Source: Oscillospiraceae bacterium | GTDB taxonomy: Bacteria; Bacillota; Clostridia; Oscillospirales; UBA644 | NCBI GenBank assembly: GCA_015067305.1 | Contig: SVMT01000003.1 | Location: 1 to 64,000 of the forward strand | DNA length: 64,000 nucleotides | Direction: 5' to 3' | Part shown: piece after piece, positions 1 through 8,331 of the stretch | How positions within the stretch are numbered: the stretch's first letter is position 1 | How the letters are laid out: each line of letters begins with the position of its first letter | The notes under the pieces: generated by a model | Databases searched by the model: none | The model's input: the letters and a program-made list of their open reading frames with translations, nothing else | Told to the model about the DNA's origin: nothing | Position numbers and translations under genes: made by a program

Positions 1-983
1 TCAATAGCAACTGCAACTGCAACAGTAGCACCTACCATCGGGTTGTTACCCATACCGATAAGACCCATCATTTCAACGTGTGCAGGAACGGAGGAAGAAC
101 CGGCGAACTGAGCATCACCGTGCATTCTACCCATAGAGTCTGTAAGACCGTAAGAAGCAGGACCTGCAGCCATGTTATCGGGATGGAGTGTTCTACCTGT
201 ACCGCCGCCGGAAGCAACAGAGAAGTAGTTGAAGTTGTTTTCATAAGACCACTTCTTGTATGTGCCTGCAACGAGGTGCTGGAATCTTGTGGGGTTAGTA
301 GAGTTACCTGTGATGGAAACGCCTACTTTTTCAAGCTTCATGATAGCAACGCCTTCGAGAACATCGTTTGCGCCGTAGCATTTAACTTTAGCTTTTTCGC
401 CGTCAGAGAAAGCAACTTCTCTTACAACTTTGATTTCATCATTTGCAAAATCATAATCTGTTTCTACATATGTGAAACCATTGATTCTGGAAATGATATA
501 AGCAGCGTCTTTACCGAGACCGTTAAGAATAACACGGAGAGGCTTATTTCTTACTTTGTTAGCACTCTTTGCGATACCGATAGCGCCTTCAGCAGCAGCA
601 AAGCTTTCGTGGCCTGCGAGGAAGCAGAAGCAGTCTGTTTCTTCTTTGAGGAGCATGGAAGCAAGGTTACCGTGACCAAGACCTACTTTTCTGTTTTCAG
701 CAACAGAACCGGGGATACAGAAAGCCTGGAGGCCGATACCGAGAGCTTCAGCAGCGTCAGCAGCGCGTTTCTTGCCGGATTTGATAGCAACTGCAGCACC
801 AAGTGTATAAGCCCATACAGCGTTTTCGAATGCGATAGGCTGAACACCTCTTACGATAGATTCTACATCTACACCGTGTGCAAGGCAGTAATCTTTTGTT
901 TCTTCAATAGAATTGAAACCATATTCTTTAACAACAACGTTGATTTTATCAATACGTCTTTCGTAACTTTCAAATAATGCCAT
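1..983 (-). CDS. GGGtGRT protein (3' end beyond window)
   Basis: Reading the minus strand from an ATG at 983 gives an open frame of 327 codons with no stop before the left edge, so the C-terminus is missing. The ATG is preceded by AAGGAGG at good spacing. Around residue 259 it carries GGGTGRT, the motif that names the GGGtGRT protein family, followed by LHPDNMAAG. Family members are widespread in Clostridia, lie beside a NifU-like Fe-S scaffold gene, and have no established biochemical function. Here that scaffold-like gene lies 17 bases upstream on the same strand, so the two are co-transcribed. Codon use is strongly biased to GGT, GCT and AAC compared with its neighbours, which suggests high expression. 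The family assignment is firm because of the motif and the partner; the role is unknown. Confidence 0.9.
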   Translation of the reverse strand, partial: MALFESYERRIDKINVVVKEYGFNSIEETKDYCLAHGVDVESIVRGVQPIAFENAVWAYTLGAAVAIKSGKKRAADAAEALGIGLQAFCIPGSVAENRKVGLGHGNLASMLLKEETDCFCFLAGHESFAAAEGAIGIAKSANKVRNKPLRVILNGLGKDAAYIISRINGFTYVETDYDFANDEIKVVREVAFSDGEKAKVKCYGANDVLEGVAIMKLEKVGVSITGNSTNPTRFQHLVAGTYKKWSYENNFNYFSVASGGGTGRTLHPDNMAAGPASYGLTDSMGRMHGDAQFAGSSSVPAHVEMMGLIGMGNNPMVGATVAVAVAI

Positions 984-1000
984 TATATTGTCCTCCTTCC

Positions 1001-1696
1001 TTATTCATTTCTGGGGTCGATATACTTAGCAGCATTTTCATATCTGCCGTATGTGCCGACATTCTTTTCGAAAGCTTCCTGAGCATTTGTACCCTTACGG
1101 ATCTCAGCCATCATTTTGCCGAGATGAACGAATTTATAACCTGTAACTTCGTTGTTTTCATCAAGAGCGATGCTAAGAACATAGCCTTCAGCCATTTCAA
1201 GGTAACGAACACCTTTTTCTTTAGTACCGAACATTGTACCAACCTGAGAACGGAGACCTTTACCAAGGTCTTCAAGACCTGCACCGATGGGAAGACCATC
1301 TTCAGAGAACGCTGTCTGTGTACGTCCGTAAACGAGCTGTTTGAAAATTTCTCTCATAGCTACGTTGATAGCGTCACATACAAGGTCAGTATTAAGTGCT
1401 TCAAGGATCGTTTTACCCTGAAGGATTTCAGCAGCCATAGCTGCGGAGTGTGTCATACCGGAACAACCGAGAGTTTCTACAAGAGCCTCCTCGATGATAC
1501 CGTTTTTAACGTTAAGAGTAAGTTTGCAGCATCCCTGCTGGGGAGCGCACCAACCAATACCGTGGGAAAGACCAGAAATGTCTTTGATTTCATAAGCTTT
1601 TACCCAACGGCCTTCTTCGGGAATGGGCGCGGGTCCATGATGGGGACCTTTTGCAACAACGCACATTCTTTCAACTTCATGTGAACAGTTTGCCAT
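1001..1696 (-). CDS. NifU-like iron-sulfur cluster assembly scaffold-type protein
   Basis: A 231-residue protein and the usual neighbour of the GGGtGRT protein. Its N-terminal half resembles NifU/IscU scaffold folds and contains candidate Fe-S ligands at Cys50, Cys56, Cys57 and Cys78 (GWCAPQQGCCKL and TLGCSGMTHSAAMAAE), with Cys4, Cys12 and Cys107 in addition. The start is an ATG at 1696 with GAAAGGAG upstream. It is the first gene after a near-consensus promoter at 1746-1774, so it leads the two-gene operon. From the family one expects binding of an Fe-S cluster or a metal; the true client of this pair is not known. The C-terminal part (about residues 130-231) is specific to this subfamily. 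Confidence 0.85.
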   Translation of the reverse strand: MANCSHEVERMCVVAKGPHHGPAPIPEEGRWVKAYEIKDISGLSHGIGWCAPQQGCCKLTLNVKNGIIEEALVETLGCSGMTHSAAMAAEILQGKTILEALNTDLVCDAINVAMREIFKQLVYGRTQTAFSEDGLPIGAGLEDLGKGLRSQVGTMFGTKEKGVRYLEMAEGYVLSIALDENNEVTGYKFVHLGKMMAEIRKGTNAQEAFEKNVGTYGRYENAAKYIDPRNE

Positions 1697-1745
1697 TTTT
1701 TATTTCTCCTTTCAATATTTACCAATTTATAATTGAACACCTATA

Positions 1746-1774
1746 ATTATATCTCAAATTATTGGTTTTTTCAA
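1746..1774 (-). promoter_or_regulatory. Sigma-A promoter for the scaffold-GGGtGRT operon
   Basis: On the minus strand, TTGAAA (1769-1774), a 17-base spacer and TATAAT (1746-1751). The start codon at 1696 lies about 45 bases downstream of the expected transcription start. Confidence 0.8.
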
Positions 1775-1796
1775 TAGCGATTTTTAACATTTGAAT

Positions 1797-1819
1797 GAAA
1801 AATACATTTACGTATGTAT
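1797..1819 (-). terminator. Possible weak terminator after the amidohydrolase gene
   Basis: Three bases beyond the stop at 1823 the minus strand has ATACAT, a 6-base loop and ATGTAT, followed by a short run of T. The stem is only 6 pairs and AT-rich, so the call is tentative. Confidence 0.35.
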
Positions 1820-1822
1820 CAT

Positions 1823-2650
1823 TCAGTCATTCGAAACAGATTTTAAAAAATTTTCTGCATTTTTATACATGATCTTCTCTACAGTAGTTTGATCCAGTTT
1901 AAGATCTTCTATTCTCTTATATTCGTCACAGGCGGTCCACATCGGAAAATCTGTTCCAAACATAATTTTATCAGAACCCCTTGAATCAATAATTCTATTA
2001 ACCTCTTCACTGCTTAAAAGAAACAGACTGCTGGAAGTGTCAAACCAAAACGGTGAGTCTTTACAATAATCATCATCAACATCGACCCATTCACTATATC
2101 CGCCGAAATGAGCAGCTATTCCTATAAGATCAGGAAAATTCTTTCCAACATTTCTGAATTGTTTGGGGTTTGTGAAGTGATAACGCTTATCTCCTGCATG
2201 AAACATAATAGGAATCTTTTCAGCCTGACATTTTTCATATAAAACATCAAGCCGTGGATCATCGACAGCAAAACCTTGAAAATCATTATGAAGCTTTACG
2301 CCGGTAATCCCATTTGATCTCATATAGTCTATTTCTTCTGGAATACTATCGATTCCAATATGTATAGGTCCGAATGCCGTAAACTTATCCGAGTCTGAAT
2401 TTACAACACTTATCAGAAAATCATTTATACCTCTTACTTGATGAGCAAAAGTTGCAACACTGTGAATGAAACAATGATTTATTCCATATTTATTCATATC
2501 TTCAAGCAGTTTAGCTTTAGTTCCGACCTCATCCATATGAAGATCGTAAAAATTCCCAACTGCCTGTGTTGCTTTTTCTGCTATTTTATCAGGAAAAATA
2601 TGTGTATGAACATCAATAATCTTTCCCTGGAACTCCTCAATGATATTCAT
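1823..2650 (-). CDS. Amidohydrolase family protein (amidohydrolase_2 type)
   Basis: A 275-residue metal-dependent hydrolase of the TIM-barrel amidohydrolase superfamily. Visible metal-site motifs are DVHTH (His15, His17), a His at 151 in MFHAGD, a His at 181 in AHFGGYSEW and the Asp at 234 in FGTDFP, in the order expected for the family that includes decarboxylases and lactonases such as ACMS decarboxylase. The length is normal. It is the last gene of an operon with a NahK-like kinase (8-base gap) and a DUF1015 gene. The ribosome site is weak, so translation may be coupled to the upstream gene. The substrate cannot be read from the sequence. Confidence 0.85.
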   Translation of the reverse strand: MNIIEEFQGKIIDVHTHIFPDKIAEKATQAVGNFYDLHMDEVGTKAKLLEDMNKYGINHCFIHSVATFAHQVRGINDFLISVVNSDSDKFTAFGPIHIGIDSIPEEIDYMRSNGITGVKLHNDFQGFAVDDPRLDVLYEKCQAEKIPIMFHAGDKRYHFTNPKQFRNVGKNFPDLIGIAAHFGGYSEWVDVDDDYCKDSPFWFDTSSSLFLLSSEEVNRIIDSRGSDKIMFGTDFPMWTACDEYKRIEDLKLDQTTVEKIMYKNAENFLKSVSND

Positions 2651-2658
2651 TACTTAAC

Positions 2659-3756
2659 CTATTTGCTGTACTTTCTTACTATTTCTTTCATTTCATCAAA
2701 ATGGAGCTGCATATCTTTCGCCAATGCGATCTGAGTGCGAGATCTTACCAGATTATGACCGTCATATTTTGTTTTAAAATAAACATCGCCTTCAAAATAG
2801 TCTGTAAGGAATCTGAGTCCTACTTCATAGGTCATTGTAAATGCACCAAGAGCAAGAGATTCAATTTCTATCTGTGTAAGATTTTCAGCTACTTTTGAAA
2901 CAAAACCTTTTGTGAAAGCTTCATATCTATCAAGATCCACATGTACTTTTGACACATCGGGTTCATCTTCAGCCGCTGTGCTTCCTGCTGTTCTGATTGC
3001 ATCTCCGAAGTCATAAGCTGAAAGTCCGGGCATTATAGTATCAAGGTCAATAACAGCAACAGGTTTAAGGGTTTCTTTGTCAAAAAGCACATTATTACAC
3101 TTAGTGTCGTTATGGGTTACCCTTAAAGGAATTCTTTTTTCTTCAATCATTATAGAAAGTTCAGATGCCATATCCGCAGCACTTAACAGATATTCAATTT
3201 CAGCTTTCGCATCTTTAACTCTGTCAAATTTATCCTCAGCCATAACCTGCTTGAATCTTTCGATCCTTGCTTTAGTATTATGGAAGTTAGGTATAGTTTC
3301 GTAAAGGGTATTTGCATCAAAATCAGCAAGATCGTTTTGGAATTGACCGAATCTTTCGCCCATAAGTAAAAGAACTTCCATAGTTGAAGGATAATCATAT
3401 GTAAAAGCTTTATCTACATAAGTATAAGCTCGCCAAAAACCATTTTCGGAATCAACGTAATAATTCTTACCGTTGGGAGTATTAAGGAAAAACAGCATTT
3501 GTCTGTAATCATCAACCCCACAGTCTTTATCTAATTTCAGCTTTAAATGTTCAGAAACCTTTTCAATGTTAAACATTACTTTTTCAGGTTCCTTGAATAC
3601 ATAGGTATTCACTCTCTGAAAAATGTAGCCCTTTTCCGATGAAAGTTTTTTATTGTGAACAAAGAATGTATCGTTAATATGGCCTGTTTTGATCTCCAGA
3701 ACTTCATACTCATCAAGATCCAAACCAAAAGCCGTCAGTAATTCATTGGTAATCAT
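2659..3756 (-). CDS. N-acetylhexosamine 1-kinase-like phosphotransferase
   Basis: A 365-residue protein of the aminoglycoside phosphotransferase/choline kinase fold. It has GHINDTF near residues 25-31, the Brenner motif THNDTKCNN (His215, Asp217, Asn222) and the metal-binding segment VIDLDTIMPG (Asp237/Asp239). From memory, the stretch from FGQFQN through HNDTKxNN and RFLxDYxEGD to the C-terminus closely matches bifidobacterial NahK (LnpB), which phosphorylates GlcNAc and GalNAc at C1. I therefore favour an anomeric sugar kinase over antibiotic resistance. The start ATG has GGAGAG six bases upstream. It sits between DUF1015 and amidohydrolase genes; no lacto-N-biose phosphorylase or transporter is adjacent, so the pathway is open. 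Confidence 0.8.
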   Translation of the reverse strand: MITNELLTAFGLDLDEYEVLEIKTGHINDTFFVHNKKLSSEKGYIFQRVNTYVFKEPEKVMFNIEKVSEHLKLKLDKDCGVDDYRQMLFFLNTPNGKNYYVDSENGFWRAYTYVDKAFTYDYPSTMEVLLLMGERFGQFQNDLADFDANTLYETIPNFHNTKARIERFKQVMAEDKFDRVKDAKAEIEYLLSAADMASELSIMIEEKRIPLRVTHNDTKCNNVLFDKETLKPVAVIDLDTIMPGLSAYDFGDAIRTAGSTAAEDEPDVSKVHVDLDRYEAFTKGFVSKVAENLTQIEIESLALGAFTMTYEVGLRFLTDYFEGDVYFKTKYDGHNLVRSRTQIALAKDMQLHFDEMKEIVRKYSK

Positions 3757-3783
3757 GCGAATCTCTCCTATAATCTGTATGTA

Positions 3784-5061
3784 TTATTTGATTTTTCTGC
3801 ATTCAAGATAGAAGCGCTTTTCATGTGCATGCCCCATTGAGAATGTCTTTCTTGGAAGAACACCATCAACTATAACAGTTTTGAATAGATCGTTTTTAGC
3901 CATTGCAGGAAGAAGTATCCCTAAAGTATTATTTTCTTTAGCTTTGGCAAAAACAGTTTCTTCTCCATGAATATAATCAACTTTACCTTGAGGTTCAATA
4001 TTTTTAAGATAATAGTCCACAAAACTCTGAATATCACCTACAGTAAGGTTAAATTTAGGAGATCTAAGTACAAAACTTTCAGATTTTTCACCAATAACAA
4101 CTGTAAATCCATTTTCAGAACCATCAGCAACTTGCTCAATATTGCAATCTTTAAAATAATTCTTCATTTCCGAATTAAATTTATCGGTATCAATATCGAA
4201 AATCAATCTATGTATCGGCTCAAATTCAAGTGATTCGTCATGAACATTTACAAGCTCCGCAAGAGCATATCTTGCAGGATGATTTTCCTGTTCTTCGGGA
4301 GTAAGGTCTTTCTTTATATTCTCCCAGCAAGTTTTTGCTGTTGCAAGTGAATGGTTACCGTCCCCCACTGCAAATATAAGCAAAGGTTTATCTGAAACAG
4401 AATACTTATCATTAAAAGCTTTTACATCATACAAATTTTCAAGAGCATTATTTAAAGATTCGGAAATCTCACCTGAAACTCTATAACCTTTTATATGACC
4501 GCCATTTTCCATAAGATCGAAATCATAAAGTTTATTCTCATCAGTCTTTGCAGAAGAAACGGAACTTATAACTTCATTTGAACGATCGTCAATAAGTATC
4601 ATAATATGAGGAAGTTCAAGAGGTGCATTTTCTCTGATCTTAACACGTGGAGGAATTCGTTCCAAAACCGTACCTTCAGTTGCCCTGATCTGCGAAGCTG
4701 ACCCTTTATTAAAATCATATGCTTCAAGATCAAATGCTCCTATAAGTCCTTTTCTGATCTTACCATTTGAAACGGATCTTTCGACATATATATAAGAGTT
4801 TCCAATCTCATTGAATACGTCGTTACTAATGTATTCATACATCGTTGAATTGATCTTATCTATTCTTTTGGAAACATTTCCTTCTTCAAGATATATTTCC
4901 GGCAACGTTATTCTGAGTGTAGATTTAGCATCTGCAACCGTATTTTCAACTCTGTTCCAGTACTGAGAATCAGAAGTATATTGGTCACAGGCAACAACGC
5001 TCCATTTTTCAAAGCCTTCTTTGGGTAACAAAATATTGCAAGGTTTAAAGGGAATATTCAT
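3784..5061 (-). CDS. DUF1015 family protein
   Basis: A protein of the DUF1015 family (function unestablished), about 425 residues. Family landmarks are the N-terminal IPFKPCNILLP segment, VVACDQYTSD, GDGNHSLATAK in the middle, YIHGEETVF, and MGHAHEKRFY near the C-terminus. Three in-frame ATGs lie at 5082, 5070 and 5061. Only the one at 5061 has a well-placed ribosome site (AAAAGGATGG, about 9 bases), so I start there rather than at the longest frame. It is the first gene of the operon with the NahK-like kinase and amidohydrolase and follows a clear promoter at 5115-5143. The conserved GDGNHS segment suggests a catalytic or nucleotide-related role, but that is inference. Confidence 0.85.
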   Translation of the reverse strand: MNIPFKPCNILLPKEGFEKWSVVACDQYTSDSQYWNRVENTVADAKSTLRITLPEIYLEEGNVSKRIDKINSTMYEYISNDVFNEIGNSYIYVERSVSNGKIRKGLIGAFDLEAYDFNKGSASQIRATEGTVLERIPPRVKIRENAPLELPHIMILIDDRSNEVISSVSSAKTDENKLYDFDLMENGGHIKGYRVSGEISESLNNALENLYDVKAFNDKYSVSDKPLLIFAVGDGNHSLATAKTCWENIKKDLTPEEQENHPARYALAELVNVHDESLEFEPIHRLIFDIDTDKFNSEMKNYFKDCNIEQVADGSENGFTVVIGEKSESFVLRSPKFNLTVGDIQSFVDYYLKNIEPQGKVDYIHGEETVFAKAKENNTLGILLPAMAKNDLFKTVIVDGVLPRKTFSMGHAHEKRFYLECRKIK

Positions 5062-5114
5062 TTGAACCATCCTTTTCAGCATACAGTTTTAAATAACAAT
5101 TCATAATCTCAAAT

Positions 5115-5143
5115 ATTATATCATGTCTGAATCGTAAAGTCAA
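5115..5143 (-). promoter_or_regulatory. Sigma-A promoter for DUF1015-kinase-amidohydrolase operon
   Basis: Minus strand TTGACT (5138-5143), a 17-base spacer ending ATGA, and TATAAT (5115-5120), with an extended -10 TG. Confidence 0.85.
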
Positions 5144-5174
5144 GGGTATTTTATTGAAACTTTTTGAATTATAT

Positions 5175-5206
5175 AAAAAAGCAGTCTCTTTTATATCAGA
5201 AACTGC
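5175..5206 (-). terminator. Terminator of the solute-binding lipoprotein gene
   Basis: Minus strand stem GCAGTTTC / GAGACTGC (5199-5206 with 5181-5188, one G-T pair) followed by TTTTTT (5175-5180), just after the stop at 5216. Confidence 0.75.
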
Positions 5207-5215
5207 TTTTTGTTA

Positions 5216-6646
5216 CTATTGCACATTCAGTTTTTCATCGATCTCTTTTTGACCCAGGTTTTCATATGATTGAAGTATTTCAGCAATACTTTTGGATTCA
5301 TCTATAATTTTTGCAGAATAGGAACTGTTGAAGAATCCTGTTAACCAGTCATAATTGTTGGATACATTTTCGTACATCTTAAAGAACCATTCCTGAGATT
5401 CGTCACTGAAAAACATTCCCATTGAAAAGTAATCTCTCCATGTAAAATTATCAAGACCTTCAAAAGAAGAGAACAGTTCCGGAATTATAATGCTTAGCGT
5501 TTCATCATCCGTACCGATTGCGGGAAGTCCGTAATATCTGTCTGCACCTGAAATAGATGCGTTATAATTATACAGTTCAGCGCTGGGACCTTTCGGGAAA
5601 GGAATCCAACTGAAATCAAAATCTGCTCTATAAGCGAGAGATTCTCTGTCTGTTGTTCCGTGGTAAGTATGTTCTACCATGAACATAGCTCTTTCCTCAA
5701 TAAAATTATTTACGAGATTACCTATAGTTGAATTACCGGTAGTACCGCTGACGATACGTAAAGCACCGTTTTTATACAAACCCTGAAGCCATTGAAGAGT
5801 TTCTTCTACCTTTGGATCCTCAAGTGAGAACGAATATAAGCCTGTAGCGTCGTCGTATGCTACAAGATTTGCATCATTTGAATTAAATGCTGTCTTCGCA
5901 AGATAGTTCTGGTCTGGATCTTCCGCGATACCGTATATATCATCAGCCTCATCAGCAGGGTCATTTCCTTCAGATTGTACTGCGATACACATTTTTTCAA
6001 ACTGAGCCCATGTCCAGTTATCATTTTCAAGCAGCTCGTATGGATTGGCAAGATTATACATAGAAACAAAATCAGGATTAAAATAACCTGCATTTGCAAA
6101 TTTAGGAGTGGGAACTCCCCAATACGCAGAGACAAAACCAAAGACTTCATCTCCTGTTATGCGTTTCAAGGTTGCAGCTCCTAACTGTGTAGATGTCCCG
6201 TATTTACCACTGTAAAGCTCGGAATAATCCAATACAGATGACACATCCAGAAGAATGTCTGAATTGTACAGATCGAGAATACTTGAAAGAGAATCATCAA
6301 TGACATCTGCAAATTTATCACCGACTGCAGATTTTAATGTTATATCGTCAACAATAGTATCGGAACCCTCAGCCACGATCTTAATATTATATTTAGAACC
6401 GACAGTTTTATAATGTTCAATAAGCATATCCGAATAAGCATTTTCAAAGCTTACTGGAGCGACCTCCGCAATACCTTCACGGTAAAGTCCAACAATTTTA
6501 AATTCTTTCCCGTTAAAATCAGCATTAGATTCGGTTTCAGGAAAAAAAGACATCAGCTTATCTCCGGAATTGTCTGAACATGCAGCCAACATTGAAAAAG
6601 AAATCACAACGCAAAGAAACAGAGATAAAAATGATTTGAGTTTCAT
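5216..6646 (-). CDS. Extracellular solute-binding lipoprotein (family 1 type)
   Basis: A 476-residue lipoprotein with a Lys-containing N-terminus, a hydrophobic core and lipobox LAAC (Cys23), so it is expected on the outer face of the membrane. The body has the aromatic-rich two-lobe pattern of carbohydrate-type solute-binding proteins (NDNWTWAQFEKMC, SWIPFPKGPSAELYNY). I start at 6646 because AAAGGATG lies eight bases before it; the upstream ATG at 6655 lies inside that ribosome site. No permease or ATPase gene is next to it. It is a lone transcription unit with a perfect consensus promoter and its own terminator. It resembles distantly the two paralogous lipoproteins at 23.9-26.8 kb (NWTWAQ versus TWTWDT, similar post-cysteine segment). 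The ligand is unknown. Confidence 0.8.
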   Translation of the reverse strand: MKLKSFLSLFLCVVISFSMLAACSDNSGDKLMSFFPETESNADFNGKEFKIVGLYREGIAEVAPVSFENAYSDMLIEHYKTVGSKYNIKIVAEGSDTIVDDITLKSAVGDKFADVIDDSLSSILDLYNSDILLDVSSVLDYSELYSGKYGTSTQLGAATLKRITGDEVFGFVSAYWGVPTPKFANAGYFNPDFVSMYNLANPYELLENDNWTWAQFEKMCIAVQSEGNDPADEADDIYGIAEDPDQNYLAKTAFNSNDANLVAYDDATGLYSFSLEDPKVEETLQWLQGLYKNGALRIVSGTTGNSTIGNLVNNFIEERAMFMVEHTYHGTTDRESLAYRADFDFSWIPFPKGPSAELYNYNASISGADRYYGLPAIGTDDETLSIIIPELFSSFEGLDNFTWRDYFSMGMFFSDESQEWFFKMYENVSNNYDWLTGFFNSSYSAKIIDESKSIAEILQSYENLGQKEIDEKLNVQ

Positions 6647-6687
6647 GATAAACATCCTTTCATGTCATGTATTAAGTCTACATGTAT

Positions 6688-6716
6688 ATTATACCATATT
6701 TTTCTCCTGTTGTCAA
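6688..6716 (-). promoter_or_regulatory. Perfect consensus sigma-A promoter for lipoprotein gene
   Basis: Minus strand TTGACA (6711-6716), a 17-base spacer and TATAAT (6688-6693) with extended -10 TGG: both hexamers match consensus at all positions. Confidence 0.9.
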
Positions 6717-6759
6717 CTATATATAGTTACGATTTTTTATGGCGACTTATATTTTCAAC

Positions 6760-6813
6760 AAAAAGGGTTCTATAATAAATGAAAAGTGTTGTACCCCAAT
6801 TTATTATAGAACC
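6760..6813 (-). terminator. Long AT-rich inverted repeat, probable his operon terminator
   Basis: Perfect 15-base arms GGTTCTATAATAAAT (6766-6780) and its complement (6799-6813) around an 18-base loop. On the minus strand the stem is followed by CTTTTTG. It lies about 50 bases after hisE. The long AT-rich stem is unusual for a terminator; see findings. Confidence 0.55.
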
Positions 6814-6859
6814 TACGATTCTTAACTTCAATTATTGATAAAGACAGCAAATTTTCTGA

Positions 6860-7189
6860 TCAGGTATTTCTGTCAACGTTTTTCATTTGCTTTAGATTAC
6901 CGATTTTTGCAGATCTCTTATCAAGCTCTTCGTAAACTTTTTCAAGAGGAATTTCCCTTTCCGCCATAAGAACAGTAAGGTGGTAAATAAGATCGCAAAT
7001 TTCACCAACAAGATCTTCGTCTTTAGTGTTTTTAGATGCAATTATTGTTTCAGCACATTCCTCCCCTACCTTTTTAAGAATTTTATCGAGTCCTTTCTCG
7101 AAAAGATAGCAGGTATAAGATCCTTCCTGAGGGTTTGTTTTTCTGTCAAGAACAACCTCATAAAGCTCTTTCAATATATCTTTTCCCAT
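6860..7189 (-). CDS. hisE: Phosphoribosyl-ATP pyrophosphatase
   Basis: A 109-residue protein of the MazG-like all-alpha pyrophosphohydrolase fold that hydrolyses phosphoribosyl-ATP to phosphoribosyl-AMP, step 2 of histidine synthesis. Typical HisE motifs are SYTCYLFEKGLDKILKKVGEE near residues 23-43, EECAETIIASKN, and GEICDLIYHLTVLMAE with the metal-binding Glu/Asp. It is the last gene of the histidine operon, 18 bases after hisI. HisE and HisI are separate here, not fused as in enterobacteria. AAAGG precedes the ATG at 7189. Confidence 0.95.
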   Translation of the reverse strand: MGKDILKELYEVVLDRKTNPQEGSYTCYLFEKGLDKILKKVGEECAETIIASKNTKDEDLVGEICDLIYHLTVLMAEREIPLEKVYEELDKRSAKIGNLKQMKNVDRNT

Positions 7190-7207
7190 TATAATTCAAC
7201 CTTTCGA

Positions 7208-7540
7208 TTATTTTATTTTATTAAAGAAACAACTGCGGCTTCCTGTATGACACGCAGGACCTGTCTGTTCAACGCTAATCAGTAATGTATCATTGTCGCA
7301 ATCAGAGTATATATTCTTTACATCCTGAAAATGACCGCTTGACTCACCTTTATTCCAAAGTTTTTGTCTTGACCTACTGTAAAACCAGGTTCTACCGGTT
7401 TCCAATGTTTTCAGCAGTGATTCCTTATTCATGTAAGCAAGCATAAGTACAGTATTATCATGACAATCTGTTACGATTGCTGGAATAAGTTCCTGCTTTT
7501 GAAAAAGGTCATCTATGTTAAAATTCAATTTCTCACACAT
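7208..7540 (-). CDS. hisI: Phosphoribosyl-AMP cyclohydrolase
   Basis: A 110-residue enzyme that opens the adenine ring of phosphoribosyl-AMP (step 3). The family signature is visible: [31 protein letters not shown], the Asp-rich metal site SDCDNDTLL, and the zinc cysteines in [13 protein letters not shown]. It stands alone without a HisE domain. The ATG at 7540 lies inside the end of hisF (16-base overlap) with GGAGAACGGAAT before it, so translation of the two is likely coupled. Confidence 0.95.
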   Translation of the reverse strand: MCEKLNFNIDDLFQKQELIPAIVTDCHDNTVLMLAYMNKESLLKTLETGRTWFYSRSRQKLWNKGESSGHFQDVKNIYSDCDNDTLLISVEQTGPACHTGSRSCFFNKIK

Positions 7541-8331
7541 ATTCCGTTCTCCTTGAGATAATCTTTTACACCTTGCACAGTAAGCTCTCCGTAATGGAAT
7601 AGCGAAGCTGCCAGTGCTGCACTTGCTTCTGTTTCAACGAAGACATTCTTGAAATCTTCAAGACAACCGCAACCACCTGATGCTATAACGGGAATATTAA
7701 GATTTTTACTGATTATATTAGTAATCTCAAGATCAAAACCTTTTTTAACACCGTCGGTATCCATAGAGGTAAGCAAAATTTCGCCTGCACCGAGAGCTTC
7801 AGCTTCTTTAGCCCACTCTATGGCATTTATACCAGTATCGATTCGTCCCCCATGCATTACGACATGAAAATCATCGGGATTCGTACCAAAATCAGGCTTA
7901 AAAATTCCGTTATATTCTGCTTTAGAAGGAACTCTTTTAACATCAATGGCGACAACCACACATTGAGAACCAAAAAGATCTGCAGCTCTCGAAATGAGTG
8001 TCTTATCTTTGATTGCAGCTGAATTTACAGAAACTTTATCTGCCCCGCATCTCAAAATATTTTTGAAATCATCAACAGTTCTGATTCCACCGCCAACAGT
8101 AACAGGAATAAAAACTTCATTTGCTGTACGTTCAATAATATCAAACATCGTACTTCTATTATCTGAAGTTGCTGTAATATCAAGAAATACTATCTCGTCC
8201 GCACCTTGTCTGTTGTATTCCTTAGCGATCTCTACAGGATCACCTACATCACGTAGATTCAAAAAGTTAACGCCTTTAACGACCCTTCCATTATCAACAT
8301 CAAGACAAGGGATTATTCTTTTTGACAACAT
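7525..8331 (-). CDS. hisF: Imidazole glycerol phosphate synthase, cyclase subunit
   Basis: A (beta/alpha)8 cyclase that combines PRFAR with ammonia from HisH to give IGP and AICAR. It begins [20 protein letters not shown], with the catalytic Asp in CLDVD and the second catalytic Asp in LTSMDTDG; phosphate loops are VGGGIR and SGGCG. I start at the ATG at 8331, preceded by AGGGAGG, giving 268 residues. The frame is open farther upstream (to 8382), but that part lies within hisA and is not family sequence. It overlaps hisA by 19 bases. The loop after [10 protein letters not shown] is longer than in Thermotoga HisF, as in many Firmicutes. Confidence 0.95.
   Translation of the reverse strand: MLSKRIIPCLDVDNGRVVKGVNFLNLRDVGDPVEIAKEYNRQGADEIVFLDITATSDNRSTMFDIIERTANEVFIPVTVGGGIRTVDDFKNILRCGADKVSVNSAAIKDKTLISRAADLFGSQCVVVAIDVKRVPSKAEYNGIFKPDFGTNPDDFHVVMHGGRIDTGINAIEWAKEAEALGAGEILLTSMDTDGVKKGFDLEITNIISKNLNIPVIASGGCGCLEDFKNVFVETEASAALAASLFHYGELTVQGVKDYLKENGICVRN

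Noticed and set aside
78..977. Plus-strand open frame of 299 residues
   Set aside because: It is antisense to the GGGtGRT gene, Cys/Phe/Ser-rich without a family match, and has no ribosome site; the minus frame carries the GGGTGRT motif.
977..1684. Plus-strand frame of 235 residues
   Set aside because: Shadow of the NifU-like gene on the other strand; low-complexity Phe/Ser/Thr composition.
2659..3756. Aminoglycoside resistance phosphotransferase
   Set aside because: The fold is shared, but the sequence follows the N-acetylhexosamine kinase pattern and the setting is a chromosomal metabolic operon.
6760..6813. Remnant of an ISL3-like insertion sequence
   Set aside because: Only one 15-base inverted repeat with an 18-base interior, no transposase fragment or target duplication; a terminator explains it with fewer assumptions.
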